Source of the DNA: a virus
Direction: 5' to 3' (one strand)
IMG/VR virus record: IMGVR_UViG_3300023174_000009
Location: 1-44,129 of that record
Length of the DNA: 44,129 nt
Part shown: in pieces, positions 23,436 to 30,870 of the stretch
How the letters are laid out: every line of letters starts with the position of its first letter
Numbering within the stretch: the first letter of the stretch is position 1
The notes under the pieces: model-generated
Told to the model about the DNA's origin: nothing
Databases searched by the model: none
What the model saw: only the letters and a program-made list of their open reading frames with translations
Position numbers and translations under genes: made by a program

Positions 23436-24394
23436 CCATTCCTCCGGTAGTGGGTCGGTGAGATGTGGACGGACGAGCCCAGCTCCATGCAGGTCTTTGC
23501 GTAGAGCTGACCGTCCATCGAGTACCAGTCGTCCGGTGGCTGAACGACGCTGATGTCGTGGCCCTGCAGACGTGTGATGAAGGTCTTGGTCCAGCCACGC
23601 CGCTGCTCGGCACTGCCTGCAAACGGAGTCTTCATGTAGAAGCCGGTCTGCGGGATGCGCCTGCCCTCGTGCTCGACTGGCACAGGGGCCGCGACCTCGA
23701 TGTCCATGATGAACTCGCCCATCAGAGACTTGACGTGATGGGCGTAGCGGTCGGCCAGGCGCAGGACGGCATCATCCGGATTCTCCTGACGGCCGATGTG
23801 GTGGCGGATGTCGATGGAACCCAGAACCATCAGGACGTGATCGTACTTGGAGCAGTCGATAGCCTGCAGCCGCATGTTGATGAAGTCATCCTCCATGGCC
23901 CCGTACAGCGTGCGGCCGTTGTGCCGTGAGATGGCGGCGCCGGCCGGTGCGTAGGCTGTCGCGTGGCTGTCACCGATGACCAGGGTCTTGGCTTCTAGGT
24001 CGGTCTGCAGGACGGTCTCGGCGCTTTCGAACCGTTCCTTCAGTACCGGCAGCAGCTTCGGCAGACGCGGATCACACGTGTCCTGGCCGACGCGCTTGGC
24101 CAACTGGTCGACGTAGTCCGGCATCGGACGGTCGAGGCTGAACAGCTGGCCTTCGTGCGTGACCAGCTGCAGCAGCCGCTCGTAGACCTCTGGACTCACG
24201 CCACCGAACAGGTTCAGCGCGCCACCGAAGTTGACGCCGTGGTCAAGGTACAGGTCGTCGTAACCGTGGATGTCCGTCTCCTTGTCGGCCACCTCGGCCT
24301 TGAGGGACTCGGCCCAGTGCAAGGCCCAGCCACGGACGTGCGACTTCGAGCTCACCGGCACCGGTGAGAAGGGATTGAAGATCAGCTTGGTCAT
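23399..24394 (-). CDS. SGNH-hydrolase-like protein of the modification cassette
   Basis: A 331-residue protein starting at ATG 24394, overlapping the synthase-like gene by 4 bases (ATGA). The core from about residue 134 shows SGNH blocks: LVIGDSHATAY with the nucleophile serine, VLMVLGSIDIRHHIG in the place of the GxND block, and SSVHISPTHYRR near the end with the His. The first 110 residues (with YDDLYLDHGVNFGGALNLFGG) are not a known part of that fold. SGNH proteins cut or transfer acyl and similar groups. In this setting it could finish, trim or acylate a base side chain, or act on a donor. Substrate is unknown. Confidence 0.6.
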   Translation of the reverse strand: MTKLIFNPFSPVPVSSKSHVRGWALHWAESLKAEVADKETDIHGYDDLYLDHGVNFGGALNLFGGVSPEVYERLLQLVTHEGQLFSLDRPMPDYVDQLAKRVGQDTCDPRLPKLLPVLKERFESAETVLQTDLEAKTLVIGDSHATAYAPAGAAISRHNGRTLYGAMEDDFINMRLQAIDCSKYDHVLMVLGSIDIRHHIGRQENPDDAVLRLADRYAHHVKSLMGEFIMDIEVAAPVPVEHEGRRIPQTGFYMKTPFAGSAEQRRGWTKTFITRLQGHDISVVQPPDDWYSMDGQLYAKTCMELGSSVHISPTHYRRNGWGSGSSLPAGS

Positions 24395-25050
24395 GGTGTG
24401 ACGAGGTGGAAGTGGCGTGGGTAGACGTGAAGCGAAGCGGCGTTCCAGTAGATCTTGCCAAGCTTGAGACCGTGGAACGACATGGCGTCACGAGCCATTT
24501 TGTGGATGTAAGCGTGCCACGCGTAGTCGTTCTTGTAGCCGAACACTGCGTCGTTGCTGCGCATGTAGACGAGGTAGTCCAACTTGCCATTGCGGATCAA
24601 AAGCTGGACTGCGTAAGTGCACATGAAGTCCTTCATGCCGCCTGCCGTTGCGTCATCGTGCATGGTCGGCCGGATGTAGATCATCGTGGCCTGACGGCTT
24701 GCCGGGTTTTTGGTCAGGGTTCTGATGGCCGAGTCGAACTGGTAGTAGTTCTCATCGCTCCAAATACACCAGCCGTAGTTGCTGTTGATCTGGCCATCCA
24801 CACTGGCGATGCTCTTCCAGATCTCAGGTATTGGTGGGGTAATGTCGTTGACGTTCAGCGACATCGACTCGTACCAATCCAACTCGCGATCGATGTAGTC
24901 ATGATTGGGTGTTCCGAAGATCGCGGGCTCGTCCGCCACAAAGCAGGCGTTGACGATCTCGATGTTGCCATCTTCAGCAAAGTCACCGGACAGCAGCAGG
25001 TGGCGAAACGCCTCGCGGACCATCGCCACGTTGGTCGATGCCGGCATCAT
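24391..25050 (-). CDS. Thymidylate-synthase-like pyrimidine hydroxymethylase
   Basis: A 219-residue member of the thymidylate synthase / dCMP-dUMP hydroxymethylase superfamily. Seen: NSNYGWCIWSDENYYQF (about 89-105), the SRQATMIYIRP arginine region, catalytic Cys144 in KDFMCTYAVQL, MRSNDAVFGYKNDYAW (163-178), and LHVYPRHF near the end. Cys144 lies in DFMCT instead of the PPCH of standard synthases, and the segment after RSND is that of phage hydroxymethylases. In the place of the Asn that selects dUMP in thymidylate synthase there is Asp175, a feature of dCMP hydroxymethylase, so both 5-hmdUMP and 5-hmdCMP are possible products. It overlaps the MazG-DUF5664 gene by 4 bases. Confidence 0.78.
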   Translation of the reverse strand: MMPASTNVAMVREAFRHLLLSGDFAEDGNIEIVNACFVADEPAIFGTPNHDYIDRELDWYESMSLNVNDITPPIPEIWKSIASVDGQINSNYGWCIWSDENYYQFDSAIRTLTKNPASRQATMIYIRPTMHDDATAGGMKDFMCTYAVQLLIRNGKLDYLVYMRSNDAVFGYKNDYAWHAYIHKMARDAMSFHGLKLGKIYWNAASLHVYPRHFHLVTP

Positions 25051-25874
25051 GCTGCTTCGCCCTTGCGGTTGAAGCGGTCGTCCTTGTCAGGGTTGTTGGC
25101 AACGTGCTCCATCAGGATCATGAGCTGGGTGCCGGCATGGGCAAGGTGGTGCTTGCCGCTCTCCGGGTCCACGTCCTGGCCGTCCCAGAACATGAACAGG
25201 TGGCGGAGGATGCTGCCGTAGGTGCGGGACCAAGCCACCGTCTCGCCGCTGCGGTAGCTATTGGCAAAGTACTTCAGTGCGCCGTAGCCGAACACGTCGG
25301 CGATCTGCAGCATGGGGTCGACGGGCAGCAGGTCGACACGGACCTTGTTGCTGTCGAACTTCGGAGCCTGGCCAGCGATGATCGGCTCACGGTCAGCCGT
25401 GACGAGCTGAGGACCAGGCACGGCAAGTGGTTTGGCCTTTGGCTCCTTACCGTCAACACGGTCACAGGCCTGATTGATGATGTGGGCCAGTTCGGTCTCT
25501 GGACCGACCCAACCAGCAGGCTTGACCAAGTCGCGCTTGAAGCCGCCGCGCTTGTTGCCGTTCTGGCCGACCTCCTTGGCCATGTTCGCCAGCATCACGG
25601 CTTCGAAGCCTGGCAACAGTGGCAAGCCGTGGCGCTCCAGGGTGCCGACAGCAAACACGATCAGGTCGAGCAGCGAGTCGTACAGGGTGACGAGGTCCTG
25701 CGCCTCCTCGTACTCCTGGATCTCCTCGCGCATAGCGGCAATGCGGAAGCGCTTCTCCTCCTCGTTGAGGACCGTTGGGCCATCTGTGTTCTGCAGGCCG
25801 AACTTCATGTGCATGGCCAGCACAAGCTGCATCAGGACAGACTCGTTCTGCGTTTTGGGTGGGATGTTGGGCAT
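25047..25874 (-). CDS. MazG-like and DUF5664 (dATP/dGTP diphosphohydrolase) fusion
   Basis: The 275-residue protein joins two nucleotide pyrophosphohydrolase domains. Residues about 10-95 are MazG-like, with FRIAAMREEIQEYEEA and DSLLDLIVFAVGTLERHGL forming the metal-binding E-x-x-E and D pattern. Residues about 170-270 match DUF5664: KFDSNKVRVDLLP, FGYGALKYFANSY, ILRHLFMFWDGQDVDPESG and HHLAHAGTQLMILM. DUF5664 is annotated as a dATP/dGTP diphosphohydrolase; related MazZ works in diaminopurine phages (established). It may remove normal dNTPs or supply monophosphates for the synthase-like enzyme next to it. ATG 25874 has no strong ribosome site; the leader contains inverted repeats. Confidence 0.75.
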   Translation of the reverse strand: MPNIPPKTQNESVLMQLVLAMHMKFGLQNTDGPTVLNEEEKRFRIAAMREEIQEYEEAQDLVTLYDSLLDLIVFAVGTLERHGLPLLPGFEAVMLANMAKEVGQNGNKRGGFKRDLVKPAGWVGPETELAHIINQACDRVDGKEPKAKPLAVPGPQLVTADREPIIAGQAPKFDSNKVRVDLLPVDPMLQIADVFGYGALKYFANSYRSGETVAWSRTYGSILRHLFMFWDGQDVDPESGKHHLAHAGTQLMILMEHVANNPDKDDRFNRKGEAA

Positions 25875-25972
25875 GGTGATTGGGTGTTGAGGTAGACATG
25901 GCGGGAGGGCGCCAAAGCGCAGGTCGTTTAACCAGGAGCCGCCGGCATCCTGGCCCTCCCAAAACCTGGTGA

Positions 25973-26530
25973 TCAGTCCAGCAGACTGTCGCTCGGACGG
26001 CTGCCGGCCACGTCGGCGAAATCGGTCGCGGCGTCGGTGCGGCCCGAGTACGCCTCGTCGTCCTTGACCTTCATGACGTTGTCGAGCGCGATGGAAACGC
26101 CTTTGCCACCGGTCGGATGGTCCCAGGCGTAGGCGCGGATCGAGGCGCGGTACCATGCACCGCTGTAGATCTCGTCCTCGGACATGATCGGGCTGAGGTC
26201 GGCGTCCACGATGCCGGGCTTGTTCTTGCTGCTGGCCTGGATGGTGAACTTGCCCTTGAACTCAGGCCGCTCGTTGCCGTCGTTGTCCGGCTCGTCGCCG
26301 TCCTTGATCGGGCGCTTCAGCTTGGGCGGGATCTTGCCGAACTTCTCCTTGGCCGTCTCCTCGATGAGGGCCTCGACCTTCTTCCAGAACGAGTCGTTCT
26401 TCGGGATCGGAATGGTGATCTGAAATCGAGGCTCGGCCTGCTTCTCGCCGGGCTGCGCTTTGATGGCGTGCGGCTTGACGAGGTGGACAAACGAACCGCG
26501 GAACTCAGGGGTAATCAGCTTGGAAGCCAT
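25973..26530 (-). CDS. DUF2815 single-stranded DNA-binding-like protein
   Basis: A 185-residue protein starting MASKLITPEFRGSFVHLVKP. This start, and the later GAWYRASIRAYAWDHPTGGKGVSIALDNVMKVKDDE, are the recognisable signature of DUF2815, whose members are encoded beside DUF2800 nucleases and phage polymerases and have an OB-like fold. It is the best candidate for the phage single-strand-binding protein. The acidic tail (TDFADVAGSRPSDSLLD) resembles SSB tails that recruit partners. The DUF2800 gene lies two genes upstream. Confidence 0.82.
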   Translation of the reverse strand: MASKLITPEFRGSFVHLVKPHAIKAQPGEKQAEPRFQITIPIPKNDSFWKKVEALIEETAKEKFGKIPPKLKRPIKDGDEPDNDGNERPEFKGKFTIQASSKNKPGIVDADLSPIMSEDEIYSGAWYRASIRAYAWDHPTGGKGVSIALDNVMKVKDDEAYSGRTDAATDFADVAGSRPSDSLLD

Positions 26531-26627
26531 GTGGTCACTTTCGACAGTAAAGGTTGATGGGAATGAGGACGCAGGCAAGCGCCTCCCGCTGCCCACCGTG
26601 ATGAGCAGGGAGCGACGGCCGTTGCCG

Positions 26628-27062
26628 TTACTTGGCGGTGATCTGGTAGTAGCTGACATCCTCGACCTTGGTGCGCGTCAGCTGCTCGCTGTCGGGCAGC
26701 ATTTTGCGGATGTCGCACACGTCGTTGAGGATGACCTTGGGGGTCGTGCCGAAGTCGGCGGCCAGGGCGTCAACGGAGCTCGACCGTTCGCGCAGGATGG
26801 TCACCAGACGCTCGAAACGGCTAGGTCCCTTGTCCTTCTTCTCGGCCTTGGGCTTTGGCTCCTTGGCGGCGCGCTTGGCCTTCTTCTCAGCCTTGGCCGC
26901 TGCGGCCTCGGTAGCGGCCTTCTCTTCGGCTTCTAGGATCGGTGTCAGGCGGGCAATGGCGCTGGCCTTTGTCTCGAACTTCTTGATCTGCTTCTCGGCC
27001 GGGACGCGCTGGTTGTACATGGCGGTCAGCTCGGCAACGGAGATGGTGTTCAAATCGGTCAT
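26628..27062 (-). CDS. Unknown phage protein with basic linker and HTH-like end
   Basis: A 144-residue protein. The first 45 residues (SVAELTAMYNQRVPAEKQIKKFETKASAIARL) follow a recurrent phage pattern in which a short helical unit ends in a KKF-T-KA-A-R motif. A Lys/Ala/Glu-rich linker covers about 50-85. The C-terminal 60 residues (FERLVTILRERSSSVDALAADFGTTPKVILNDVCDIRKML) have a winged-helix or HTH look. It may bind DNA. It is encoded between the DUF2800 and DUF2815 genes, with its own promoter region upstream, so a replication or regulatory role is possible but not shown. Confidence 0.62.
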   Translation of the reverse strand: MTDLNTISVAELTAMYNQRVPAEKQIKKFETKASAIARLTPILEAEEKAATEAAAAKAEKKAKRAAKEPKPKAEKKDKGPSRFERLVTILRERSSSVDALAADFGTTPKVILNDVCDIRKMLPDSEQLTRTKVEDVSYYQITAK

Positions 27063-27195
27063 GGCAATTCCTTTCGTCAGTTTCAACAATCGAGGTGCGG
27101 TGTGCTGATGCACAAGTGCATCATACTGCAGCACACAAGCAACCACACAAGTTTATATTGTAGATGATTGCCACTGAAGTCATGGACTTCAGCGT
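27063..27195 (-). promoter_or_regulatory. Putative promoter and operator region P5
   Basis: TGATGCAC at 27106-27113 and GTGCATCA at 27116-27123 form a perfect palindrome around AA. A leftward -10 candidate TATGAT reads 27125-27120 and shares GTGCATCATA (27116-27125) with the P1 region (21201-21210). AACCACACAAGTT at 27141-27153 recurs at 37127-37139. These shared elements suggest common control. No conventional -35 is evident. Confidence 0.5.
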
Positions 27196-28311
27196 TCAGC
27201 CCTCGAAGTCCTTGGCCGCCTGAGCGGTCTTGTTGATGGCCGGTCGCTTGTCGTCTTCCGGCACGATGGTTGGTGATCCGGCCTTGGTCACCAGCAGAGG
27301 CGTGATGTCGAACTTCTCGCCAGCCGTCTTGAGTGCCTTTTCGACCTGGGCAGGCGAGAGCAGCTCAGGCTTGCTGAAGATCACGTTGGCCAGGCCAGCC
27401 TTGGTCAGCTGAATGACGGCGTTGTCAGGACTGCCCCACGCCCTGGTCTTTCGTCCCTCGACCACCTTGAAGCCATCGATCGTTCCGCCGGCCAGCAGCT
27501 TGTCCTTGGCATGGGACTCGACCGCATCGATGAACTGCTTGATCATCGGCACCTTGCGGAGCCAGACGGAGATGTCGTCTTCAGCCAATGAGCCGAAGTC
27601 AGCTGCAGCTGCCTCGTTGGCCAGCTTGTGCATCTCCGGGCAGACGCGCTTGGCTTGGCACCACTGGCACGCCTTCTCATCGGGCACGTAGGTCGTCGGT
27701 TCGTTGACGATCCGGACGTAGGCCTCCTTGACCTGGTCAGCAAAGGCCAACAGCTCCTTCGTGGTGATAGTCCATGACGAGAAGTTGTTCAGCGGTGGCT
27801 GCACGATGGCGAGCGTCACCTCCTCGAAGTCGTACATCCAGTCGTACTTCAGGTAGGCACCGAGCGCGTAGAGCAGCAGCTGCTTGTTGGCCTCTGGGTC
27901 GACGCGGTTGCCTGCGCCGGTCTTCAGGTCGATGACCGACAGATGGCCTGGCCGCATTGCAACGGTGTCGGCCGTACCGAAGCAGTCCGGGATGACCTCT
28001 TCAAGGCTGACGCGCACCTCGTAGTGCTTGGTGCCGACCACCTCGTCCACGAAGCTGATGTAGGCCTGGGCAATGTCCACCATCTCCTGGGTGACGGTGT
28101 AGCCCTTGAACTGAAGTTCGCCATTGAGGAACTCAGCCGGCGAGAAGCTAGTCTTGAGGCAGTGCTCGGACAGGGCGTGGATGGCTGTGCCCTTCGCGGC
28201 GTACTCCGAGCTGCCGCTTTGTGGCGGCAGCGTCGCGGAGAGCGCCACGGATCCTGGGCATACCATCCAGCGACTTGCGCCGGAAGGAGAGAGCCGGGCG
28301 TGGACACCCAT
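27196..28311 (-). CDS. DUF2800 family nuclease (RecB/Cas4-like)
   Basis: A 371-residue protein whose start MGVHARLSPSGASRWMVCPGS is the hallmark of DUF2800. PD-(D/E)xK nuclease elements are visible: GTAIHALSEHCL (His), CFGTADTVAMRPGHLSVIDLKTG (Asp and D-L-K), QLLLYALGAYLKY. A Cys cluster ACQWCQAKRVC at about 212-222 fits the iron-sulfur-type tail of Cas4-like nucleases. Encoded beside DUF2815 and SNF2-helicase genes, as in many phages, and likely serves in replication or recombination. The ATG at 28311 is three bases from the preceding stop. Confidence 0.85.
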   Translation of the reverse strand: MGVHARLSPSGASRWMVCPGSVALSATLPPQSGSSEYAAKGTAIHALSEHCLKTSFSPAEFLNGELQFKGYTVTQEMVDIAQAYISFVDEVVGTKHYEVRVSLEEVIPDCFGTADTVAMRPGHLSVIDLKTGAGNRVDPEANKQLLLYALGAYLKYDWMYDFEEVTLAIVQPPLNNFSSWTITTKELLAFADQVKEAYVRIVNEPTTYVPDEKACQWCQAKRVCPEMHKLANEAAAADFGSLAEDDISVWLRKVPMIKQFIDAVESHAKDKLLAGGTIDGFKVVEGRKTRAWGSPDNAVIQLTKAGLANVIFSKPELLSPAQVEKALKTAGEKFDITPLLVTKAGSPTIVPEDDKRPAINKTAQAAKDFEG

Positions 28312-28313
28312 GA

Positions 28314-28733
28314 TCAGAGCGCCAGGGCCTGCAACTCGGCCATGACGGCCGGGAAGTCCTTGATGGCAAGTTCGGACAGTTTGTTGGCGCCGTACTTGTT
28401 GACCACTGCCAGTCCTTCGTCACGCTTGCCGTCGGCGATGAGGCTGGCCAGTTGCGAGCGCAGATTGTCCAGGGTGATGGAAGTGCTTTCCTTCTCGGAC
28501 GGCGCATCGACCTTGGCCGCCGGCTGGGCCTCCTCGGCAGAAGGCTTGGAAGCGGCAGCCTTGGTTTCCTTCGCAGGCTTGGTCGGCTTCGGTTCGGGCT
28601 TGGTCTCCGGTTCCGGCGCCTCGGACTTTCCCGGCGCCTCGGCGGCAGCGGTGATGGCCTGGCCTTCGAAGGCGGCGGCCAGTGCATGGAGAGCAGCAGC
28701 GACGGCGGACCAGTTGGGTTGAGCTTGGGACAT
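28314..28733 (-). CDS. Possible internal translation product of the helicase gene (139 residues)
   Basis: In the helicase frame the ATG at 28733 has an AAGGA ribosome site with seven bases of spacing. The product, starting MSQAQPNWSAVAAALHALAAAFEG, looks like a complete small phage protein: an N-terminal helix, an Ala/Pro/Lys/Glu linker, then LDNLRSQLASLIADGKRDEG and KYGANKLSELAIKDFPAVM, a domain often seen at the end of phage replication proteins. Either two genes have fused or both products are made from one frame. Internal initiation is inferred from the ribosome site only. Confidence 0.4.
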   Translation of the reverse strand: MSQAQPNWSAVAAALHALAAAFEGQAITAAAEAPGKSEAPEPETKPEPKPTKPAKETKAAASKPSAEEAQPAAKVDAPSEKESTSITLDNLRSQLASLIADGKRDEGLAVVNKYGANKLSELAIKDFPAVMAELQALAL

Positions 28734-29951
28734 GTCAGTTTCCTTGATGACGCGGTTGATAAGGCCCATCTTCTCGATGACGCTGTGGAGCATCTGCGCG
28801 TCGATGGACCGGTGGATGGTCAGAATGTCCACGAGGACTGTGTGTTCCTGACCTCTTCTGTGGCATCGGTCGGCGGCTTGTTCGATGTCGGCCGGTGTCC
28901 ACGAAGATTCGACAAAGATGACCCTGCGAGCGGCGGTGAGTGTGATGCCCACACCTGCTGCTTTGAAGTTGCCGATGAACACTCGGCACTTTGGGTCCTC
29001 TTGAAACTTGGCGACAGCTTGATGCCTTCTCTTGGCATCGACTGATCCGTTGATGTAGACGACGCCGAAGTCCTTCAAGGCTTCTCTGAGGGCGTCAATG
29101 ATGGCGGTGTGGTTGGCAAAGACCACGACCTTGGGCTCGGTCTCCAGAGCATCCTTGATGTGCTGGATGGCTTGCGGCAGCTTGCGCTCCGCGTTCATCT
29201 TCAGGATGTCGCTGATGGCCTCGAAGGCGACCTTGCTGCCGGCCTCGATGTCCTCGATGTCGAGGTTCTTCTCTCGGCGGTCGACAGGCAGGTCCAGCTC
29301 GAAGACTCTGTAGATCTTTGGCGGCAGGTCCTTCAGCCAGTTGGCCTTGGTCATGCGGATCATGCAGCTGGAGAGCACGGCCTGCAGGCCCTCCTCGTTG
29401 CTCAGACCGGTGAAGTCCCACGTGTCCCACGGCGTCTTCCAGCCGGCGCAGTAGCGCAGACCAAACTCGAACCAGCCCAGCTTCGTGGCGCCGATGGTGT
29501 AGAGGACAGGCCAAAGCTCGATGGGCCGGTTGACCACTGGCGTACCGGTCAGGACGCGGACCTTTGGGGTGCGCTCAATGATCTCGCTGATGGCCGCTGT
29601 GCGCTTGGCAGTCGGGCTCTTGAGGTAGTGGCCCTCGTCGATGATCAGGGTTTTTGTTTTTGGCAGTTGGACTTTGGTCGCCGCGTCGTAGCTGGTGATC
29701 CAGACGTCGACGTTCTGGACCGGCTCCTTGGCTGCGCCGAACACCTGGGTCTTCAGCTCAGGGCGCCAGATGGCCAGCTCGGCCTGCCATGTGTACTTCA
29801 TAGACGAAGGACAGATGACGTGGCAGGGAGGATCCAAGTCGACTGATCCAACGATCGTCTTGCCGAGCCCTTGCTCAAGCGCAACGATGGCCTTAGGCAC
29901 AGATGAGAGCCATCTGAGCGCAAGCTGCTGATGATGATCAAGTCTCGACAT
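28314..29951 (-). CDS. SNF2-family helicase with C-terminal extension
   Basis: A 545-residue protein. Helicase motifs: I EQGLGKTIVG (about 27), II IIDEGHYLKS (about 107), III LTGTPVVNRP, V GVGITLTAARRVIFVESSW and VI QAADRCHRRGQ (about 355), the SMARCAL1/SNF2 pattern of annealing or branch-remodelling enzymes. From about residue 410 an Ala/Pro/Lys linker follows, then a 55-residue helical domain (LDNLRSQLASLIADGKRDEG, AVVNKYGANKLSELAIKDF). The extension has its own ribosome site and ATG (see 28314-28733). ATG 29951 is preferred to GTG 29960, though neither has a clear ribosome site. Starts 62 bases from a divergent Cro-like gene. Confidence 0.88.
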   Translation of the reverse strand: MSRLDHHQQLALRWLSSVPKAIVALEQGLGKTIVGSVDLDPPCHVICPSSMKYTWQAELAIWRPELKTQVFGAAKEPVQNVDVWITSYDAATKVQLPKTKTLIIDEGHYLKSPTAKRTAAISEIIERTPKVRVLTGTPVVNRPIELWPVLYTIGATKLGWFEFGLRYCAGWKTPWDTWDFTGLSNEEGLQAVLSSCMIRMTKANWLKDLPPKIYRVFELDLPVDRREKNLDIEDIEAGSKVAFEAISDILKMNAERKLPQAIQHIKDALETEPKVVVFANHTAIIDALREALKDFGVVYINGSVDAKRRHQAVAKFQEDPKCRVFIGNFKAAGVGITLTAARRVIFVESSWTPADIEQAADRCHRRGQEHTVLVDILTIHRSIDAQMLHSVIEKMGLINRVIKETDMSQAQPNWSAVAAALHALAAAFEGQAITAAAEAPGKSEAPEPETKPEPKPTKPAKETKAAASKPSAEEAQPAAKVDAPSEKESTSITLDNLRSQLASLIADGKRDEGLAVVNKYGANKLSELAIKDFPAVMAELQALAL

Positions 29952-30013
29952 TGGAATCACTAGAGTTGTGCGTACTATACGATGACTGTGCTACTCAACA
30001 GCACTGAATCTAC
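29952..30013. promoter_or_regulatory. Divergent promoter region (helicase / Cro-like 1)
   Basis: The short gap between divergent genes contains CGTA-CTA-TACG, which gives TACTAT on the + strand and TATAGT on the - strand, so one symmetric site can serve as a -10 for both directions. GTGCT/AGCAC arms flank ACTCAAC nearby. The Cro-like protein made from this gap could repress one or both directions (inference). Confidence 0.45.
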
Positions 30014-30376
30014 ATGAATGACACCGATGAAATCGTGGACAGCAACGACAGCAACGACAGCAACGACAGCCCGGAGGACCGAAAGGCCAGGAAGGCTGCT
30101 CGGGCTGCTCGGCGGGCTGCTCGGCGTCAGAGAAAGCTCGACCGGATGGATCCGTGCTTGCGGGCGCTGACACTGCTGCTTGAGCACTTCGGCAACAACG
30201 CTGCCGAGATGGCCCGCAAGCTCGACGTGCACTATCAGCTGGTCAACGTGTGGAAGAAAACCGGCAAGGTTGGGAAGCAGACGGCACTGCGCATCGAGCT
30301 GTTCAAGCTGGCGCCGTTTACCTATGCTGAGCTGAGGCCTGACCTGGTCAAGTCAAGGCCTGACGAGAAGGCCTAG
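30014..30376 (+). CDS. Cro/YdaS-like regulator 1, with basic N-terminal extension
   Basis: A 120-residue protein. Residues about 47-110 (LRALTLLLEHFGNNAAEMAR, VHYQLVNVWKKTGKVGKQTA, APFTYAELRPDLVK) match the Cro/YdaS HTH group and are clearly paralogous to the protein at 33021. The first 44 residues are an added part: an acidic Asn/Asp/Ser repeat from GACAGCAAC units, then a Lys/Arg/Ala-rich stretch. A start at internal ATG 30146 would give the bare HTH domain. It is the only + strand gene within the leftward arm, and its 3' end overlaps the HNH gene by 24 bases tail to tail. Confidence 0.78.
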   Translation: MNDTDEIVDSNDSNDSNDSPEDRKARKAARAARRAARRQRKLDRMDPCLRALTLLLEHFGNNAAEMARKLDVHYQLVNVWKKTGKVGKQTALRIELFKLAPFTYAELRPDLVKSRPDEKA

Positions 30377-30868
30377 CTTCATCTGGCTGAATGGGTCGGC
30401 CAGTGGGTCAGGCCAGCTCTTGTTGAGGCAGATGAGCGAGATCGTACTGGTGCTGACACCGAACTCCTTGCCCAGGGCCGTCTGGGTCTTGCCCTCGGCA
30501 TAGCGCCTGCGGATCTCCCTCACCTGCTGGATGTTGAGAGGTGAAGTGGTTCGCGCGTTGGCGGCCCTGGAGGCGCGTGCCGTTGGGCTCTGCAGACTAC
30601 CACCCTCCGCGATCCACGTGTTGAACCTGGTGGTCGTGAGCGCGAGGGCATGATCGGCATTCACGCACTTGGGGTTCCGGCACTTGGGCACGATGCGCAG
30701 CTTGCTTGCAGGAACGTTGTGGGCCACCTCCCAGACGTGTCGTCGTACCGACTTCACCTTGTTGTTGAACATGGCGATCGGCTGACCGGAAGGGTTGGTG
30801 GCGAGCTGCCAGACAAGGCAGTCGCCGTCCTCTACAGTGCGAGCCTTCAAATACTTGGCTAGGTCCAC
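30353..30868 (-). CDS. HNH endonuclease with C-terminal HTH
   Basis: A 171-residue protein starting at GTG 30868. The N-terminal half has the HNH pattern CLVWQLATNPSGQP, RRHVWEVAHN and VPKCRNPKCVNADHALALTT, with paired Cys and His for metal binding. The C-terminal half has an HTH (VREIRRRYAEGKTQTALGKEFGVSTSTIS), as in free-standing homing-type nucleases. Such genes may be selfish elements or help terminase. Being far from terminase and inserted among small genes, a mobile origin is more likely. Confidence 0.82.
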   Translation of the reverse strand: MDLAKYLKARTVEDGDCLVWQLATNPSGQPIAMFNNKVKSVRRHVWEVAHNVPASKLRIVPKCRNPKCVNADHALALTTTRFNTWIAEGGSLQSPTARASRAANARTTSPLNIQQVREIRRRYAEGKTQTALGKEFGVSTSTISLICLNKSWPDPLADPFSQMKLGLLVRP

Positions 30869-30870
30869 GA

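Noticed and set aside
21278-25874. A 5-hydroxymethyluracil DNA kinase among the cassette genes
   Set aside because: No G-x4-GK-(S/T) P-loop is present in any of these proteins.
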